A program made the position numbers and the translations under genes. Shown in pieces: positions 35,118 to 46,300 of a stretch of 64,000 bases of DNA. The stretch is from positions 1 through 64,000 of the forward strand of contig WTPW01002488.1 in NCBI GenBank assembly GCA_009809945.1. The letters are read 5' to 3'. The notes under the pieces were generated by a model, which ran no database searches, was not told where the DNA came from, and worked only from the letters and a program-made list of their open reading frames with translations. Each line of letters starts with the position of its first letter. Within the stretch, counting starts at the first letter, position 1. This DNA comes from Gigaspora margarita. Lineage: Eukaryota > Glomeromycota > Glomeromycetes > Diversisporales > Gigasporaceae.

Positions 35118-35282
35118 TCATTTCTTATAGGATTTTGTATTTTTACAAGTAATTCCTTTCCAGTCACACTTTTCACAAGTGTGTGTGTTTGAAGAGTATT
35201 TGCAACAGAAGTGTTCCTTTTTACAACTGTCACAGGATTTGGTATTTCTTGAGGAGTTTCTTGATTTTTGTTTTGTTTTCAT
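35118..35282 (-). CDS. Cys-rich peptide, putative zinc binder (54 aa)
   Basis: ATG at 35282, intact to TGA at 35118. After a basic start (MKTKQKSRNSSRN) come CDSCKKEHFCC and CEKCDWKGITC: seven Cys, with two CX2C pairs, plus one or two His. This is a plausible small zinc ribbon. It sits between the coiled-coil protein and P1. Too short to be picked up by ORF length alone. Function unknown, possibly nucleic-acid binding by analogy with the zinc knuckles upstream. Confidence 0.55.
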   Translation of the reverse strand: MKTKQKSRNSSRNTKSCDSCKKEHFCCKYSSNTHTCEKCDWKGITCKNTKSYKK

Positions 35283-35503
35283 GTGTTATGCTTTGAGCAT
35301 GTAGGTTCATAGTTCAATTGTTAGTTCTTATATAGTTTTTCCGTTCATATTGTTCTGATAGTTCAAAGGTTCTTTATTGTTCTAGTACATTCAGTTCATA
35401 ATATTAAAATAATATTGATAATAAGATATAAATATTTATGATAAGTAATATTACTAAATATAGTTATATAATTTTTGGGCTAATTAGTATTTATTTTGAT
35501 TAT

Positions 35504-36112
35504 TCAATATCTATTGTTATATTTATTTTTGTGGTTACTGAATTGTTTTGAACATTTCAATTCTTCATCATCACTTGATGCTTCCAGTTCCACATGGTCT
35601 TGAGTTTCCTTCAATTTCCTTTTTAATTTTTGGTTTTCATTGTGAAGTTCGAGGATTACTTGTTCCAAGATGGCAATTCTTCTTTGCTGGTCCCTAATTT
35701 TCTGGGTTGCTTGAAATTGTTTTTCTGTTAAGATCATAAACATAGCATGAAGCTCGTCAATTTGTTTTTGGTTATAGGTCCTGGGTGATGATAGTCTTGA
35801 TCTTTGGATTTCTTCTATTTCTTCAAAATCCATTTGGTTATTGTTTAGTTCAATTCTGTTTCGGGATTTATTTATTAGTTCTATTTCAGTTGGTAGGTTT
35901 TCATTTTCTTGATCAAGTTCTTTAGGTTCGATAGTTAGATCTATTGTCTTTTCATTTATTTCCTTCTGGCATTTTTCACAGTGTCCTTCATTATTGAGTT
36001 CTTCATTTTTGAATGGCATTGTAAATTTTTTGCAGAGGGAAATTCCAAGGTTTCGTTGATTGAAGTCTTCTTGAGCTTTTTTTATTTCCCTTCTTTTTTT
36101 AGCATTAGTCAT
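35504..36112 (-). CDS. coiled-coil protein, 5' part broken by stops
   Basis: 202 codons from ATG 36112. A basic start (MTNAKKRREIKKAQED) precedes CEKCQKEINE, an acidic middle and a long coiled coil (about residues 125-185: IRDQQRRIAILEQVILELHN), then an acidic patch ASSDDEE. The same frame is open upstream to about 36330 except for TGA at 36227-36229 and TAG at 36323-36325. That upstream part has coding character (DEFFQIHNDEYPND, GYIELENEKEFNR). The true protein was therefore probably about 275 residues, starting near the stop of the zinc-knuckle gene. Its resemblance to a capsid or assembly protein is only by context. Confidence 0.55.
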   Translation of the reverse strand: MTNAKKRREIKKAQEDFNQRNLGISLCKKFTMPFKNEELNNEGHCEKCQKEINEKTIDLTIEPKELDQENENLPTEIELINKSRNRIELNNNQMDFEEIEEIQRSRLSSPRTYNQKQIDELHAMFMILTEKQFQATQKIRDQQRRIAILEQVILELHNENQKLKRKLKETQDHVELEASSDDEELKCSKQFSNHKNKYNNRY

Positions 36113-36348
36113 TTTTGATGTTCTTAATTCTGGTTCAAGAAAGTTTTGTATTGCTTGTGCAGTTCTATTGAATTCTTTTTCATTTTCTAATTCAATGTAT
36201 CCTTCAGTCCTGATATAGTAATTGGTTCAGATGGATAAATAATCTTTATGCATATCTGGATCATTAGATGTATCGTTAGGGTATTCATCATTATGTATTT
36301 GAAAGAATTCATCTTCGTAGTGCTATCTGCTTGTATTTTCTCTGAACT

Positions 36349-37224
36349 CTAGCATATAGCTAAGAAGTCTTTTGATTTGTAACTCATTAATATGATAAGA
36401 TATATTAGTATCTTTCTGGTGAAATGCCTAATTTTTCTATCGATTTCTTCATTAGTTAAATTCCTGAGGTTTTGGTAGTTTAGGTTATAGATGATTTGTA
36501 CGAATTTGTGTTCTTTATTACAGAAGTGTACACTTTCGTGGCTATCCATTCTTCTAGTAATATTAGGTTTTTCACATAGTCGACAAAGAGCTTTTTTTCC
36601 TTGTTCTAGTCCTGAAGTAAAATATTTTCTGCTTCTGGGGTCCTTGAAGTCTAATGCTTCTAAGAATTCGCAATAACATCCTTTGCAATAAAGGGATTCT
36701 TCAATGTAAATTACTTGACATGAGTATGGATCCGTAAACAATCCTTTCATATAGTCGAGGTCTTCTTTAGCAGTTGGTCTGTTGCAGTCTTTTCTGCAAC
36801 AATGATGCTTATCACGTTGGCTGTTATATGCAGCCCAGTTGACATACTCTTCTATTCTTTGAATGATTCTTTCAGAATTGCACTTGCAAAATATATTCGC
36901 ATTTTCTTTTAGCAACCTGATAACTCTACACTGATGATTTTCATGTCCACTTGTTTTACAATAGGTACAATATTTTGGTGTTGGTGTTGACGCATTAGTA
37001 ATTGTGCTACTAAAGTTCTGATGATCTTTTCTTGCTTTATTATAATCACGTGCTTGATGTCCTAATTCGTTACAGTTATAACATTTGTTCGTAGGGCAGT
37101 AGCGATTAGTATGACCAGGTTCTTTGCAGATGTTACAAGTATATTTCCCTTGACTCTTTTGCTTGTCTTTTATTTCATAAAAGGATTCCTTTTCTTTTTC
37201 TTTAAGAATGCTGGTTCCTTTAAG
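36349..37224 (-). pseudogene. CCHC zinc-knuckle and Cys-rich protein
   Basis: Open from 37224 (after a TAA) to the stop at 36349. Shows CNICKEPGHTNRYC, CYNCNELGHQARDY (last Cys lost) and CTYCKTSGHENHQC, i.e. three retroviral-type CX2CX4HX4C knuckles within 70 residues. A second Cys-rich block follows (CKCNSER, CCRKDCNRP, CKGCYCEF, CRLCEKP). Zinc knuckles are typical of Gag nucleocapsid and pararetrovirus coat proteins, and of some transposases. There is no ATG before the knuckles. The frame was open further upstream (EEIKNDLGINPQNNH) before a TAA and a TGA, so the start is lost. It lies downstream of the RNase H and transposase, an inverted order compared with LTR retrotransposons. Confidence 0.65.
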
Positions 37225-37331
37225 TTAATGGTTATTTTGTGGATTAATTCCAAGGTCATTCTTAATTTCTTCAGCTAATTTTCAAAGTGTATTATTCTTC
37301 TAATCTCAGATGTTTTGAATTTCCTCGTTAG

Positions 37332-37430
37332 CTAGAGGGTTAGGTTATATTTGCACTGGTGGTCCTTAGGGTCTTGGACGTAAAGATCACATTTCTTGCA
37401 ATAGAAGTTTCCAGATCCTTTGGGGTTCAT
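37332..37430 (-). CDS. short zinc-finger frame (32 aa)
   Basis: ATG at 37430, MNPKGSGNFYCKKCDLY, then HQC, ending at TAG 37332. CX2C..HX2C could bind one zinc. It may be an exon-like remnant of the N terminus of the zinc-knuckle protein. Confidence 0.35.
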   Translation of the reverse strand: MNPKGSGNFYCKKCDLYVQDPKDHQCKYNLTL

Positions 37431-37597
37431 TTTTGATTTCAGGGTTCAGTTTATTAAGTTCTTTAGTTTTTGGGGTTTCTTTGGTTTTTCCTGTAAGTTC
37501 AGTTTATCCTTTAAGTATCCTTTAAGTTGGTTTACTGGGGTGTGCTTTTATATTTTCTGGTTTATTCTAATTGTTTATTTTTAATTATTAATCTAAG

Positions 37598-38524
37598 TTA
37601 CTCAGTTTCATAATTTTCAATAAGTTCAATGATATCTTCATATTTGTTTTGTAAACATTCAATATACGCGTTCCATAGACGTTGTTTATTTTGCCTACGC
37701 CATATCTGTTTCATAAGGTGTTTCAGTAAATCCTTTTTATTCTGATTCCTTTTTGGTATTGAATCTTTTAATACGTGCCATGTTGCTTCAATGTTATTGG
37801 TGTGATATATTTTTAATTCGTTTGATGTTTTATCAAAGTCTATTATTCTTATTCCTTGGCTGTGATTTATTTGGTGGTGTTGGATTCCTAATTGTGTAAA
37901 GATTTGGTTATAACTTTTGAACATATCTGAGTAAATTATTGAGTTCGGGTGTACATGTTTCTGGATAAGGTTTAATAAGGTGTCAGCAGTTCAGTCATTA
38001 CAAATTGTTGCAAATATTTGTTTTCAGGAGTTCTTTCTATTTCTCCAAATACCCATAGTTGTTCAGATTTGTTTTGGCAGTTCTTGTAAAACAATGACTC
38101 ATCTATCTCTACAATGATATCAGGTCCTCCTATCTTAGTTTTATACATTTGAATTCTTGGGTTACAATAGTTCTAAAAGTTTGTGTCCATCTTGTGATAT
38201 TGGTGAGTGTAATGTTCGTGTAAATATTGAGTTGTTTATGCATTGCCTTACTTAACCAAAAATAGCTTAATTCCATTATTTGGTTACAATCTAGTTTGGC
38301 GTTTGAGAATATTGTTCCATTAAAGATTGATATCCTTTTTGGCAATCTCTTTTTCCACAGTTGAATGTTAATGTTTTGGTCTCGAGGTTCATGTTTGGGT
38401 TATTGCAATATAAACAAGTCATAACTCTAGGTAGTACTAATAAGTCCTGTAAATATTCTAGGCATCTGGATTTATTTTCAATTATTTCCTTAATTTGATG
38501 CAAGAGCGGTATTGGTAGTATTAA
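37598..38524 (-). pseudogene. IS1595/Merlin-type DDE transposase, frameshifted
   Basis: About 300 residues over three frames. N-terminal zinc ribbon CLYC..CGKRDC, then RISIFNGTIFSNAKL (the conserved strand before the catalytic core). The DDE triad is intact in EIDESLF (about 38110), YSDMFKSY (about 37920) and NIEATWHVLKDSIPKR (about 37785). The VFGEIER block also fits ISXO2-like/Merlin transposases. Frameshifts lie near 38340, 38140 and 38020, and a TGA sits near 38000 where the family has Arg. No Merlin-type terminal repeats with an 8-9-bp duplication were seen immediately around it. A 285-bp MITE is inserted at its 5' edge. Its place directly after RNase H suggests it may stand in for an integrase, but a nested Merlin element is the main alternative. 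Confidence 0.8.
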
Positions 38525-38525
38525 T

Positions 38526-38810
38526 TAGGGTTCCTCAAATTCAAATCAAATCAAATATTGGGTCAATTTGAATTTGATCAAATCAAATTGACCCTGATTT
38601 GAATTTGATTTGATTCAAATATTTGGATTTGAATTTGATTTGAATTTGAATTTTTAATAGTAATTTTCAAATCAAATCAAATATTTGTTAAATCAAATCA
38701 AATTTGGCCAGATTTGAATTTGATCAAATCAAATATAGTCAAATTTGAATTTGAATTTGATCAAATATTTGATTCAATATTTGAAGATCAAATCAAATTG
38801 CGGAACCCTA
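38526..38810. mobile_element. hAT-type MITE, 285 bp, 8-bp TSD, simple-repeat interior
   Basis: Ends TAGGGTTCC and GGAACCCTA with perfect 8-bp flanks GTATTAAT (38518-38525 and 38811-38818). The interior is almost entirely TTTGAATTTGATC and its complement, able to fold many ways. It sits between the RNase H and transposase frames. Confidence 0.88.
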
Positions 38811-38825
38811 GTATTAATTCTATTT

Positions 38826-39545
38826 TTAAATGTCAAATATTACTTGTTTGCTTCCAAAAATATTATTAATTTTGAGTCCAGGCAGCAGTTCTTTTATAGG
38901 TTCTTTTTCCTTAATAATTTTTTCTTTTGGTTTAATTAATTCTTTATTATTTTCAATTGGTCCCATATGTCTGCTTAGCCAATCTGATACATTGTTTGTT
39001 GATCCTTTAATATATTGTATTTCCTTAATATTGTAATTTCCATCTATTTCTAATTTCTATGATTCCATCGTTTGATTTCTTGGCATCTTTCCTGCTTTGG
39101 CTGCTCCTGTATTATCTGTTCGTATTATGATTGGTTTGTTTCCTATATAGTGTCTCCAATTTTTTAAGTAGAAATATATTGCATACAGTTCTTTCTGTGT
39201 CGATCCCTATAATCTCTGACTTTGTATAAGAGAATGTGATCCAAATTCTATTACCTCTTCTTCTAATTTGGTAAGTTCTTTATCTTCTTTGGTCCCTTTT
39301 TCTCGTGCTTCTTTAGTTTTATAATGTGCTAATTCTGGGTTAATTTGTTTGAGTACTGCGCCTATTCCATTATCTGAGCCATCTGTTTCTAAGATTAATT
39401 GGTATTCTTTTTTTGGATAAGTTAAAGCTATTGTATTATATACTTTGTCTTTAAGTTCTTCAAATGCTTTCTGGCATTCTGAGGTCCATTCAAATTTCTT
39501 ATTTTTCTTTAATAGGTCGTAAATGAGTGCAGCTATTATAGCTGC
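38826..39545 (-). pseudogene. Ty3/pararetrovirus-type RNase H, two stops
   Basis: Begins inside the connection domain (AALIYDLLKKNKKFEWTSEC, then QKAFEELKDKV). The RNase H active-site residues are all present: ETDGSDNGIGA, QKELYAI, RTDNTGAA and SDWLSRHMG, the usual D-E-D-D. TAG codons interrupt at 39207-39209 (before GSTQKEL) and 39057-39059 (before KLEID, where the family has Trp). A Lys/Glu tail ends at 38826. No integrase follows. The upstream polymerase domain is missing: sequence similarity stops at 39545. Relatives are Ty3/Gypsy and caulimovirid polymerases. Confidence 0.85.
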
Positions 39546-42500
39546 TAACTAAATCTTCCTTTTCAAATAAAAACTCACTCAATACCAAAGTACCCAGGTG
39601 CGACCTGCCATAACAACTAGTTCTTCTCATACAAAGGCCCACAACTTACTGCAAGTTATCCCTGTATTCACTGAATGGCTACTGTTAGCCTTGTCAAAAC
39701 TGCCATTTTCTTTAAATCCTTCTTATCTCACTTCGATAGTAGAACGATTTTAATCAGATCTATCACAAGAAAAAGAAAAGTAAAATAGGATAAAATATAA
39801 AAAGAAGTATAAAAAAGGGAGAAAACTACTAGACCTAAGTGAAATACCAAGTAATAAAAGAGAAAAAAGAAACAAGATGAAAAAAACAAAGAAAAGACAA
39901 TCTCGACAAAATTGAAATGAAATCTATAATCTATAAAAATTATATAATACTTAGAACCAGTCTATGTAAGTAATATATGATAGTGTTAGAAACAAAAAAA
40001 AACTAATATAGTAAAGTTTGCCTTGTAGCTTGGTTTGTGAGAAATTTCCGCCAATAATCCAAAACATCTCTAACACATCATTCACTATTTACTTCATAGC
40101 TAAAGCTATTAATTCCAAATAGGGAGGCATCCCAATTTGGAAGGAATAAACATTGCTAATCTTTTGGAGGGGTAAACTAAAATGCCCACTTTGTCAAAAT
40201 TTTGAAATGCCAAAAGAACTAGAGGGAAAGTGCACCAAATTATAGAGGCTTGAAAGAGTTATGCTGTACTGAATATTATATCTAACCAAGTATTTCTGTC
40301 TGTTTTCATATTCAAAAACCTAACAAAACTGTATACTTCTTCTTTGCTTGGTAGTTTTTCATACTTCGCCAAGAGGCTTCGCTTAGATAGGTGCTCTTTT
40401 TCAACTCTATTTTAGTAATGACCAACTTTGGTTCAAGAAGAACCAAATACTTAGTGAATAGCCTTGAGTCCCAGCTAGTGAAAGTGCAGCTTTGTTGCAT
40501 ACTACATATAATAACTGTACAGTTTTCATAGGTCGGTGTTCTTGGAAAATTTGGTGTAAGGGATCGTCAGAGAGAGTTAGTAATAATAATATTTAATAAT
40601 ATTCATTTTCAAATAGCAATTATAAGTTTTGTTTGCTTTATAATTAAATTTGTTAAAAATTAATAATTTTGATTGGTATATAGTACATGTAATTATCTAA
40701 TATTTGAGTAACTATTTTTATATATAAAAAAGATGTGCTATATATTTTATATTAAAGTTAAATAATAATTAACTAAAATATAATACAATATGTAAAAATT
40801 TTTAATTATAGATTAAATAATTAATATATGTCGCAAGTGATACTAACAAAAGCTAATGCTGAAAGTTTGATCTACTTTGATATGAAATTTTAAAATTTTT
40901 TTGTGGTAATTTTTTCATTTTTGTTTTATAGAGTTAAAGTGAGGTTTGGGAGTAGATTTGATATTTAAAGTGTATCTGTGAATTTTAGTAGAGCTTATAG
41001 TTTCAAATTGAGATTGCAAAATTCAGTATCAGCTATTTTTAGCATAAGCTATGACAATATATTTAATTGGTATATATGGAGCAAATAGTTTAAAGATATC
41101 AAATAGATTAATAATTTTTTTAAATTGTATCTACTCAATAAAAAATTTTAAAGTTGCAAAATAAAATATGTAATTTGATAACTTTTGACAATATCTATCA
41201 AACTACGTATTTTATTTTAAGAATTTGTTGCTTGTTATTAAGAAGATGCAATTTTAAATTTATAAGTTTTTAAAATTTTCAGCACTATATATAAAAAAAT
41301 TAAAAAATATATAAAAATTTTAACCAATCAAATTCAATTTTATAAGTAAATGATTGACAAAATTTTTAGCACTACTATAAAAATTTGATGCGACTAATCT
41401 GTTTGCACCATATAAGATTTAAGAAAAGGTTGAATTTAGATTTATTTAGAAAAAAAAACTAATAGTTTAATTTTTGTGAATGAGGTTACAATTTTTTAAT
41501 ATTAGAAGATTTATTTTATAAATATTAGATATCTATAATAAAATTAAAATTAATTATTATTATGAAGTTAATAATTTTTCAATAATACTTAATATTGCTT
41601 ACAAGTAATATATATTATTTTAACAATTAGATGATTAGAATAATTAATTAAATAAATAAAGGCAGTTATACAAATTGGCGAAATAACAAGTATTATTTAT
41701 AAAAAAAAAATAGAAAAAATATATAAAAATTGTCTTATTTTATAAATATGATTAATTTTAATTTTATATAAAATATTAATAAAATTTATTAAAAAAACTC
41801 TTTATGTTAGAAAAATTGCAAATCTAAAAAATAAAATAAGAGTTTATTAGTTATTTTATTAAATAAGGTAAAACTCAATTTTTGTTAAATTTATATATAA
41901 AATTTAATTAATTTAATTATTTGAATTAGAATTAAAATTATATAGATTTAATTTGTATAATAAAGCAAAATAATACTAACAAAAAAATTATAGAAGGTAA
42001 TCAATTAAGGATACAATTATATTTTATTTGATTTTATATTATTAAATTATGAAATAATTAATAATATTACTATATAAACAATATGTATTATAATTTGGTT
42101 AGAATTATGAATATTTTTTACATAGGTTATAAATAGATTCTGGTAATTTTAAACTAACTTGCTAAAAATAATAAAACTATATTTACTTAAATAACTTTTG
42201 TTCTAGTAATCAAAATTGAATAAATTTTTTTTGTTAGATACATTTACTGAGGGGAGGACCAGAAATTAGACAATTTTCTAGGAGAAGGGCCTGAAAAAGT
42301 AAAAATTTAATATAAAGATCTGACTAAAATAGGGTGATCAAAATTTAACAAAATTGAATCAGCTAATTTTGACAGCGATTTGAAAATTTATTTAAATAAA
42401 AAGTTGATTTAAATTGAACTATTGGGTGACAAGATAATTGCTAAAAAATGATTTTTGTTTTTTAAATTTTGAGGGTTTTTGCTGAAATGTATAACATAAG

Positions 42501-42761
42501 ACCTATGTACCAAATACATGAGATCATTTTTTATTTTTATTATTTTAATTTAATTAAGTAATATCATATCAATATTGATAAAAAAAACAAATTACAAATA
42601 GCCAATTATAAAAAATAATTATATTAAAAAGCAATAGTTATCAAAATAATTTTATTATAAGAATTTTGAGTTAACATTTCAAAGCTTTATACTATTATAA
42701 GTAAAAGATACAATCTATATAAGCTTTATATTACAATAAATAAAATAAATACAATTATTAT
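39546..42761. other. AT-rich spacer after the element break
   Basis: 39579-39750 has a short plus-strand open stretch (VRPAITTSSSHTKAHNLLQV) without family match. A 62-codon minus frame at 40312-40500 is also unassigned. 40560-42760 is very AT-rich with no coding, RNA or terminal-repeat signal recognised. Confidence 0.4.
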
Positions 42762-43100
42762 AAAACGCACTTATGGTATTTTACCACCATAGGTAAATTA
42801 GATTTGAAAATTTGTGTAACAAAAAAAAATAAATTTTTATAAAAAAAAAATAAAATTTGATTACTTTAGGGTTAGGGTGAGGTCTGGGATTTTATTGGGC
42901 ATTAGTGTATACAAAATTTAGCAAGAGATTTTTTTATTAAAGCCCTAAAGTTGGTTTCATAAGCAAAATTTTGAAATATGAATATTTTTTTAAAAAAATA
43001 AACAAAAAAATGAAATTTTATGTTACACCTGATCTTAAATTTTGATTGGCTATTCTAATAGTTTTGTGTAATATGGTGTAAAACACAATAGGTGCGTTTT
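42762..43100. mobile_element. MITE, 339 bp, AAAACGCACYTAT ends
   Basis: Ends AAAACGCACTTATGGTATTT and AAAACGCACCTATTGTGTTT inwards. Target duplication unclear. A related single end (ACCATAGGTGTGTTTTAGTA) lies at about 50730-50750. Confidence 0.7.
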
Positions 43101-43315
43101 AGTAATACAATAAATAAATTTATATAAGTTTTTTATTAAATAATGATTTTTAATAATCATATAGTATAGTTTTATATATTATAATATTTTTTAAATTTAT
43201 TAAGTTAGTAAATTAGTTTAACTTAAAAATTTTAAAACAATAAAAATATATATATTTGAATAGTAATAAAAATAAAAAAAAAATAAATTAGCAAGAAAAG
43301 TATATATAAAAATTA

Positions 43316-46300
43316 AAAAGGTTGTATATTGTGCAAACCTCTTTCATATATAGCAATCAGTCTTTTATATTTATCTAATACTACAGTAGAAGTCATTAAA
43401 TATTTAGGATCAAAGGACAAAATATGGAGTATTTCCCATAACATAGCATGATTTAGTGCAATATATGCTTGCCCTTCAGCAAAAATAGATTCATCTATAC
43501 TAGTAGTAAGGGGGCATCCAAAAATAACGTTATGTACCCCCACATAGTAGCTCTTGACCCCCCCTCTACTATATAAAAAAAAATTTAAAAATCCATATGT
43601 TTATATATAAAATTTTACAAAAACTTGAATATATAATGACCCAGTGATCCAATCTAGATGATTTTGGTACCATTCGATTCGTCTCTATGAGACGAATCCA
43701 ATGGTAACAAAATCGTTTCATTTGGACCACTAGATCACGTTTTATTAACGAAATACTATTGATTTTATAGTAATTTTATAAGAAAACATAGTAACCAATA
43801 GTATTTCGTTAATAAAACGTGATCCAGTAATCCAAATCAAATGAAATTGGTACCATTCGAATCCTCTCCTCGAGACGGCTCGAATGGTACCAAAATCATC
43901 CAATTTGGACCACTGGATCAAGTTTTAGACAAATTTTTAGAAAAAAATTGCGTTATGTTGGGGGGGACCCCCCCTACATATTGCAAAATCGTTATATTTT
44001 GGGGGACCCCCCCTCAAGCATAACGTAATTTATGGATGCCCCCTAATATGAGGCAAGGTTAAGCCTTGTACTTTGTGAGTGGTAAGAGCAAATGCATTTT
44101 GAAGAGAAAATTGTTGTCATAAAGCAGCATGGTCATTAATGTAGAAATAAGATGTTTCTTTTTGAATCATAATTCTACTTACTCCTTCATAAGTAGGAAA
44201 AGTAACTTCAACATTAGAATCATTAATAAGTTTAGTTACTAACCCAATAGTGCCATTACAAATACCATCATCAAAAAGCTTGTTATTAAAAATATTACTC
44301 TAGCTCCTTCTTGCAAATATAGATATTTAGGTAAATTAGTCATAGATTTAAACTAAGAAACCAAATGATCAGATTGTAATAATTTCAAAATTTAAAATAG
44401 CTTTAGATTCTAAAATTATAGATTCACAGGAGGTATGATCAAATAGTAAATAATAGCAGAGTAAATGATTTATAGTTTCAGCAGATTGCCATGTAGAAAC
44501 TATATGAGTCATATCAAAAAATTTTGTTGAAGAAATAAAAGGATTTATTTTAGATGCAATAATAGAATTGCCTATAGCAGATAATTTTTCAAAGCATATT
44601 TCTTGTAAAATATTATAAAAATCAATGTCATGTTGTTGTCATTGGGGTATAGTAAGAAAAAGTAGGAAAAAGCATAGCCAAGCTGGAGAAAGAAAAACTG
44701 GAAGAGGATGCACAGGTGGAGTTTTCCAAGTTACCTACTACTAATACTGGTAAGCCTCCAAAAGGAGATCATTATTGTGAATTTTTGCAAATATTTCACT
44801 AATAAAAGTGAATAGATCTGCATCTACTATAGATACTTTATCAATTAAAATAATTTTAACTTTCTTTAATTTTAATATAGCATCAGGATCAGAAAAATTA
44901 GTATTTCATATCAGTTGGTATAAAATCGAATTTTTAGTGTACAGTGAATAGTTTTTCTACTAATATTTTGTGCAGCAATACCAGTAGGTGCTATAAGAAG
45001 GTATTTCTTGTTTTTGGACATTAAATAAGCAATTAATAGAAGAAGCATAAATGTTTTGCATGTTCCAGCAGAGCTAGTTAAAAAGAAATAAAGGTATCTG
45101 CCATTAGTTAACTTGCCCAAATATTGCATAAAAGATTATAAGTTTCATATTGTTTGGGATTAAAAGATAAAAGTAAATGTAAATTAATATAAGAAGTATG
45201 TTTTTTCAAAGAAACAAATTGGTTAAACATTAAAGTAGATGGTTCTTGATTCTCAAATTTAAATACAAGTAAATGTATCAAAGAATTATAAGCATTAGAT
45301 AGATTATCTTTTTGCAAAACATAATTATAGCAAACAGAATCCATTTCAAGAGCAAATCTTACAGAAAAAATAGATTGGAATCTGTCTTTGTACAAGGTGA
45401 ATCCATCCAATAATTCATGTTCAGATCTAGCTAGAAATTTTATAATAAGATACTAAAAAAAAAAGGTTCACCATTTTCAATTTTGTAGTTTGCAAATCAT
45501 AAAAGAACAGGTGTTTCTCTTTGAGCAGCTATTCTACAGTATTTATTCGATCATGAGTATAAAATAATCTTAAATTTGGTTTAGGTAATTTAGATCTAAA
45601 TATAAAATTACGAAAATAATCTGAATATGTCATTTCTTAAAACTGTTCAAGGTCTGGACGATCAAAGTATTTATTAATAGCATCATTCCAATATGAAGTA
45701 TCAGTATTAATATTAACATCATCACCATCATTATTTATATTGTTTAGGAGATAAATTGGTTTGACAAACCTTAAACACAAATCAGAAGGGCTGAAAGAAG
45801 GTAATATACAGCAATAGAACATCTTGTTAAAGAATATTGTAGCAAAAGTATTATTAACTTCATTGCATCTAATTTTCTTGCTATAATATATCTTCTATAA
45901 TTATTTGTTTTATCAATATCAAATAATTCAGAGGGTTTTGCTTTAGTAAAATATTTGGTTATATATTTTGCAAATCCAGTAGAGGTAATATACTAAAAAT
46001 TAATATGATCACGCCAAATTAATAATGTTTCAGGATGGTATGAAACTACCATCCTATCTTCATTCTTCAAGCGATGATAAATATAATGTAAAGAATGTTG
46101 TGAATAGTAAGTTTAATTAGACAAAGGTTGTAAAAAATCTTTAGAACATATGGTTCCATTATAAGTTGGTCCACTACATCTATGATTACAATGATGTATT
46201 TGAAACTGCAGTACTAAAGCATATAATTCAGGTTCAGAAATAGGATTAGAAAGATTAGCATGAATTGTATTCAATGAAATTAACTCAGGAATTTTTTTCT

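Larger units (their letters stand above)
29697..39545 (-). mobile_element. compact multi-ORF retroelement/virus-like element, decayed
   Basis: About 9.8 kb in which nearly every base on the minus strand belongs to one of at least 15 short frames. The frames abut or overlap by a few bases (examples: TGAATG at 33721-33726, TAAATG at 32001-32006, overlaps at 31534-31546 and 30841-30872). Order 5' to 3': RNase H, IS1595/Merlin transposase, zinc knuckles, coiled coil, Cys-rich peptide, helical paralogues with two membrane peptides, Nudix protein. Such polycistronic packing is not fungal nuclear style and recalls a virus or viral-size mobile element. The 5' side is truncated at 39545 in the reverse-transcriptase connection domain. 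No terminal repeats were found. The grouping of all frames into one element is inferred from common strand, spacing and composition. Confidence 0.65.

Noticed and set aside
29697..39545. TGA/TAG reassigned to Trp (a variant genetic code)
   Set aside because: MEF2 in the same window uses TGA as its terminator and normal TGG for Trp. Both TGA and TAG appear at Trp positions, frameshifts abound, and hAT pseudogenes show the same pattern. Mutational decay is simpler.
29697..39545. Ordinary Ty3/Gypsy LTR retrotransposon
   Set aside because: No LTRs, no integrase, gene order reversed relative to gag-pol, and many extra small frames.
40312..40500. 62-codon minus-strand frame as a gene
   Set aside because: ATG-started but isolated, with no family signature or splice context; kept only as a remark in the spacer.
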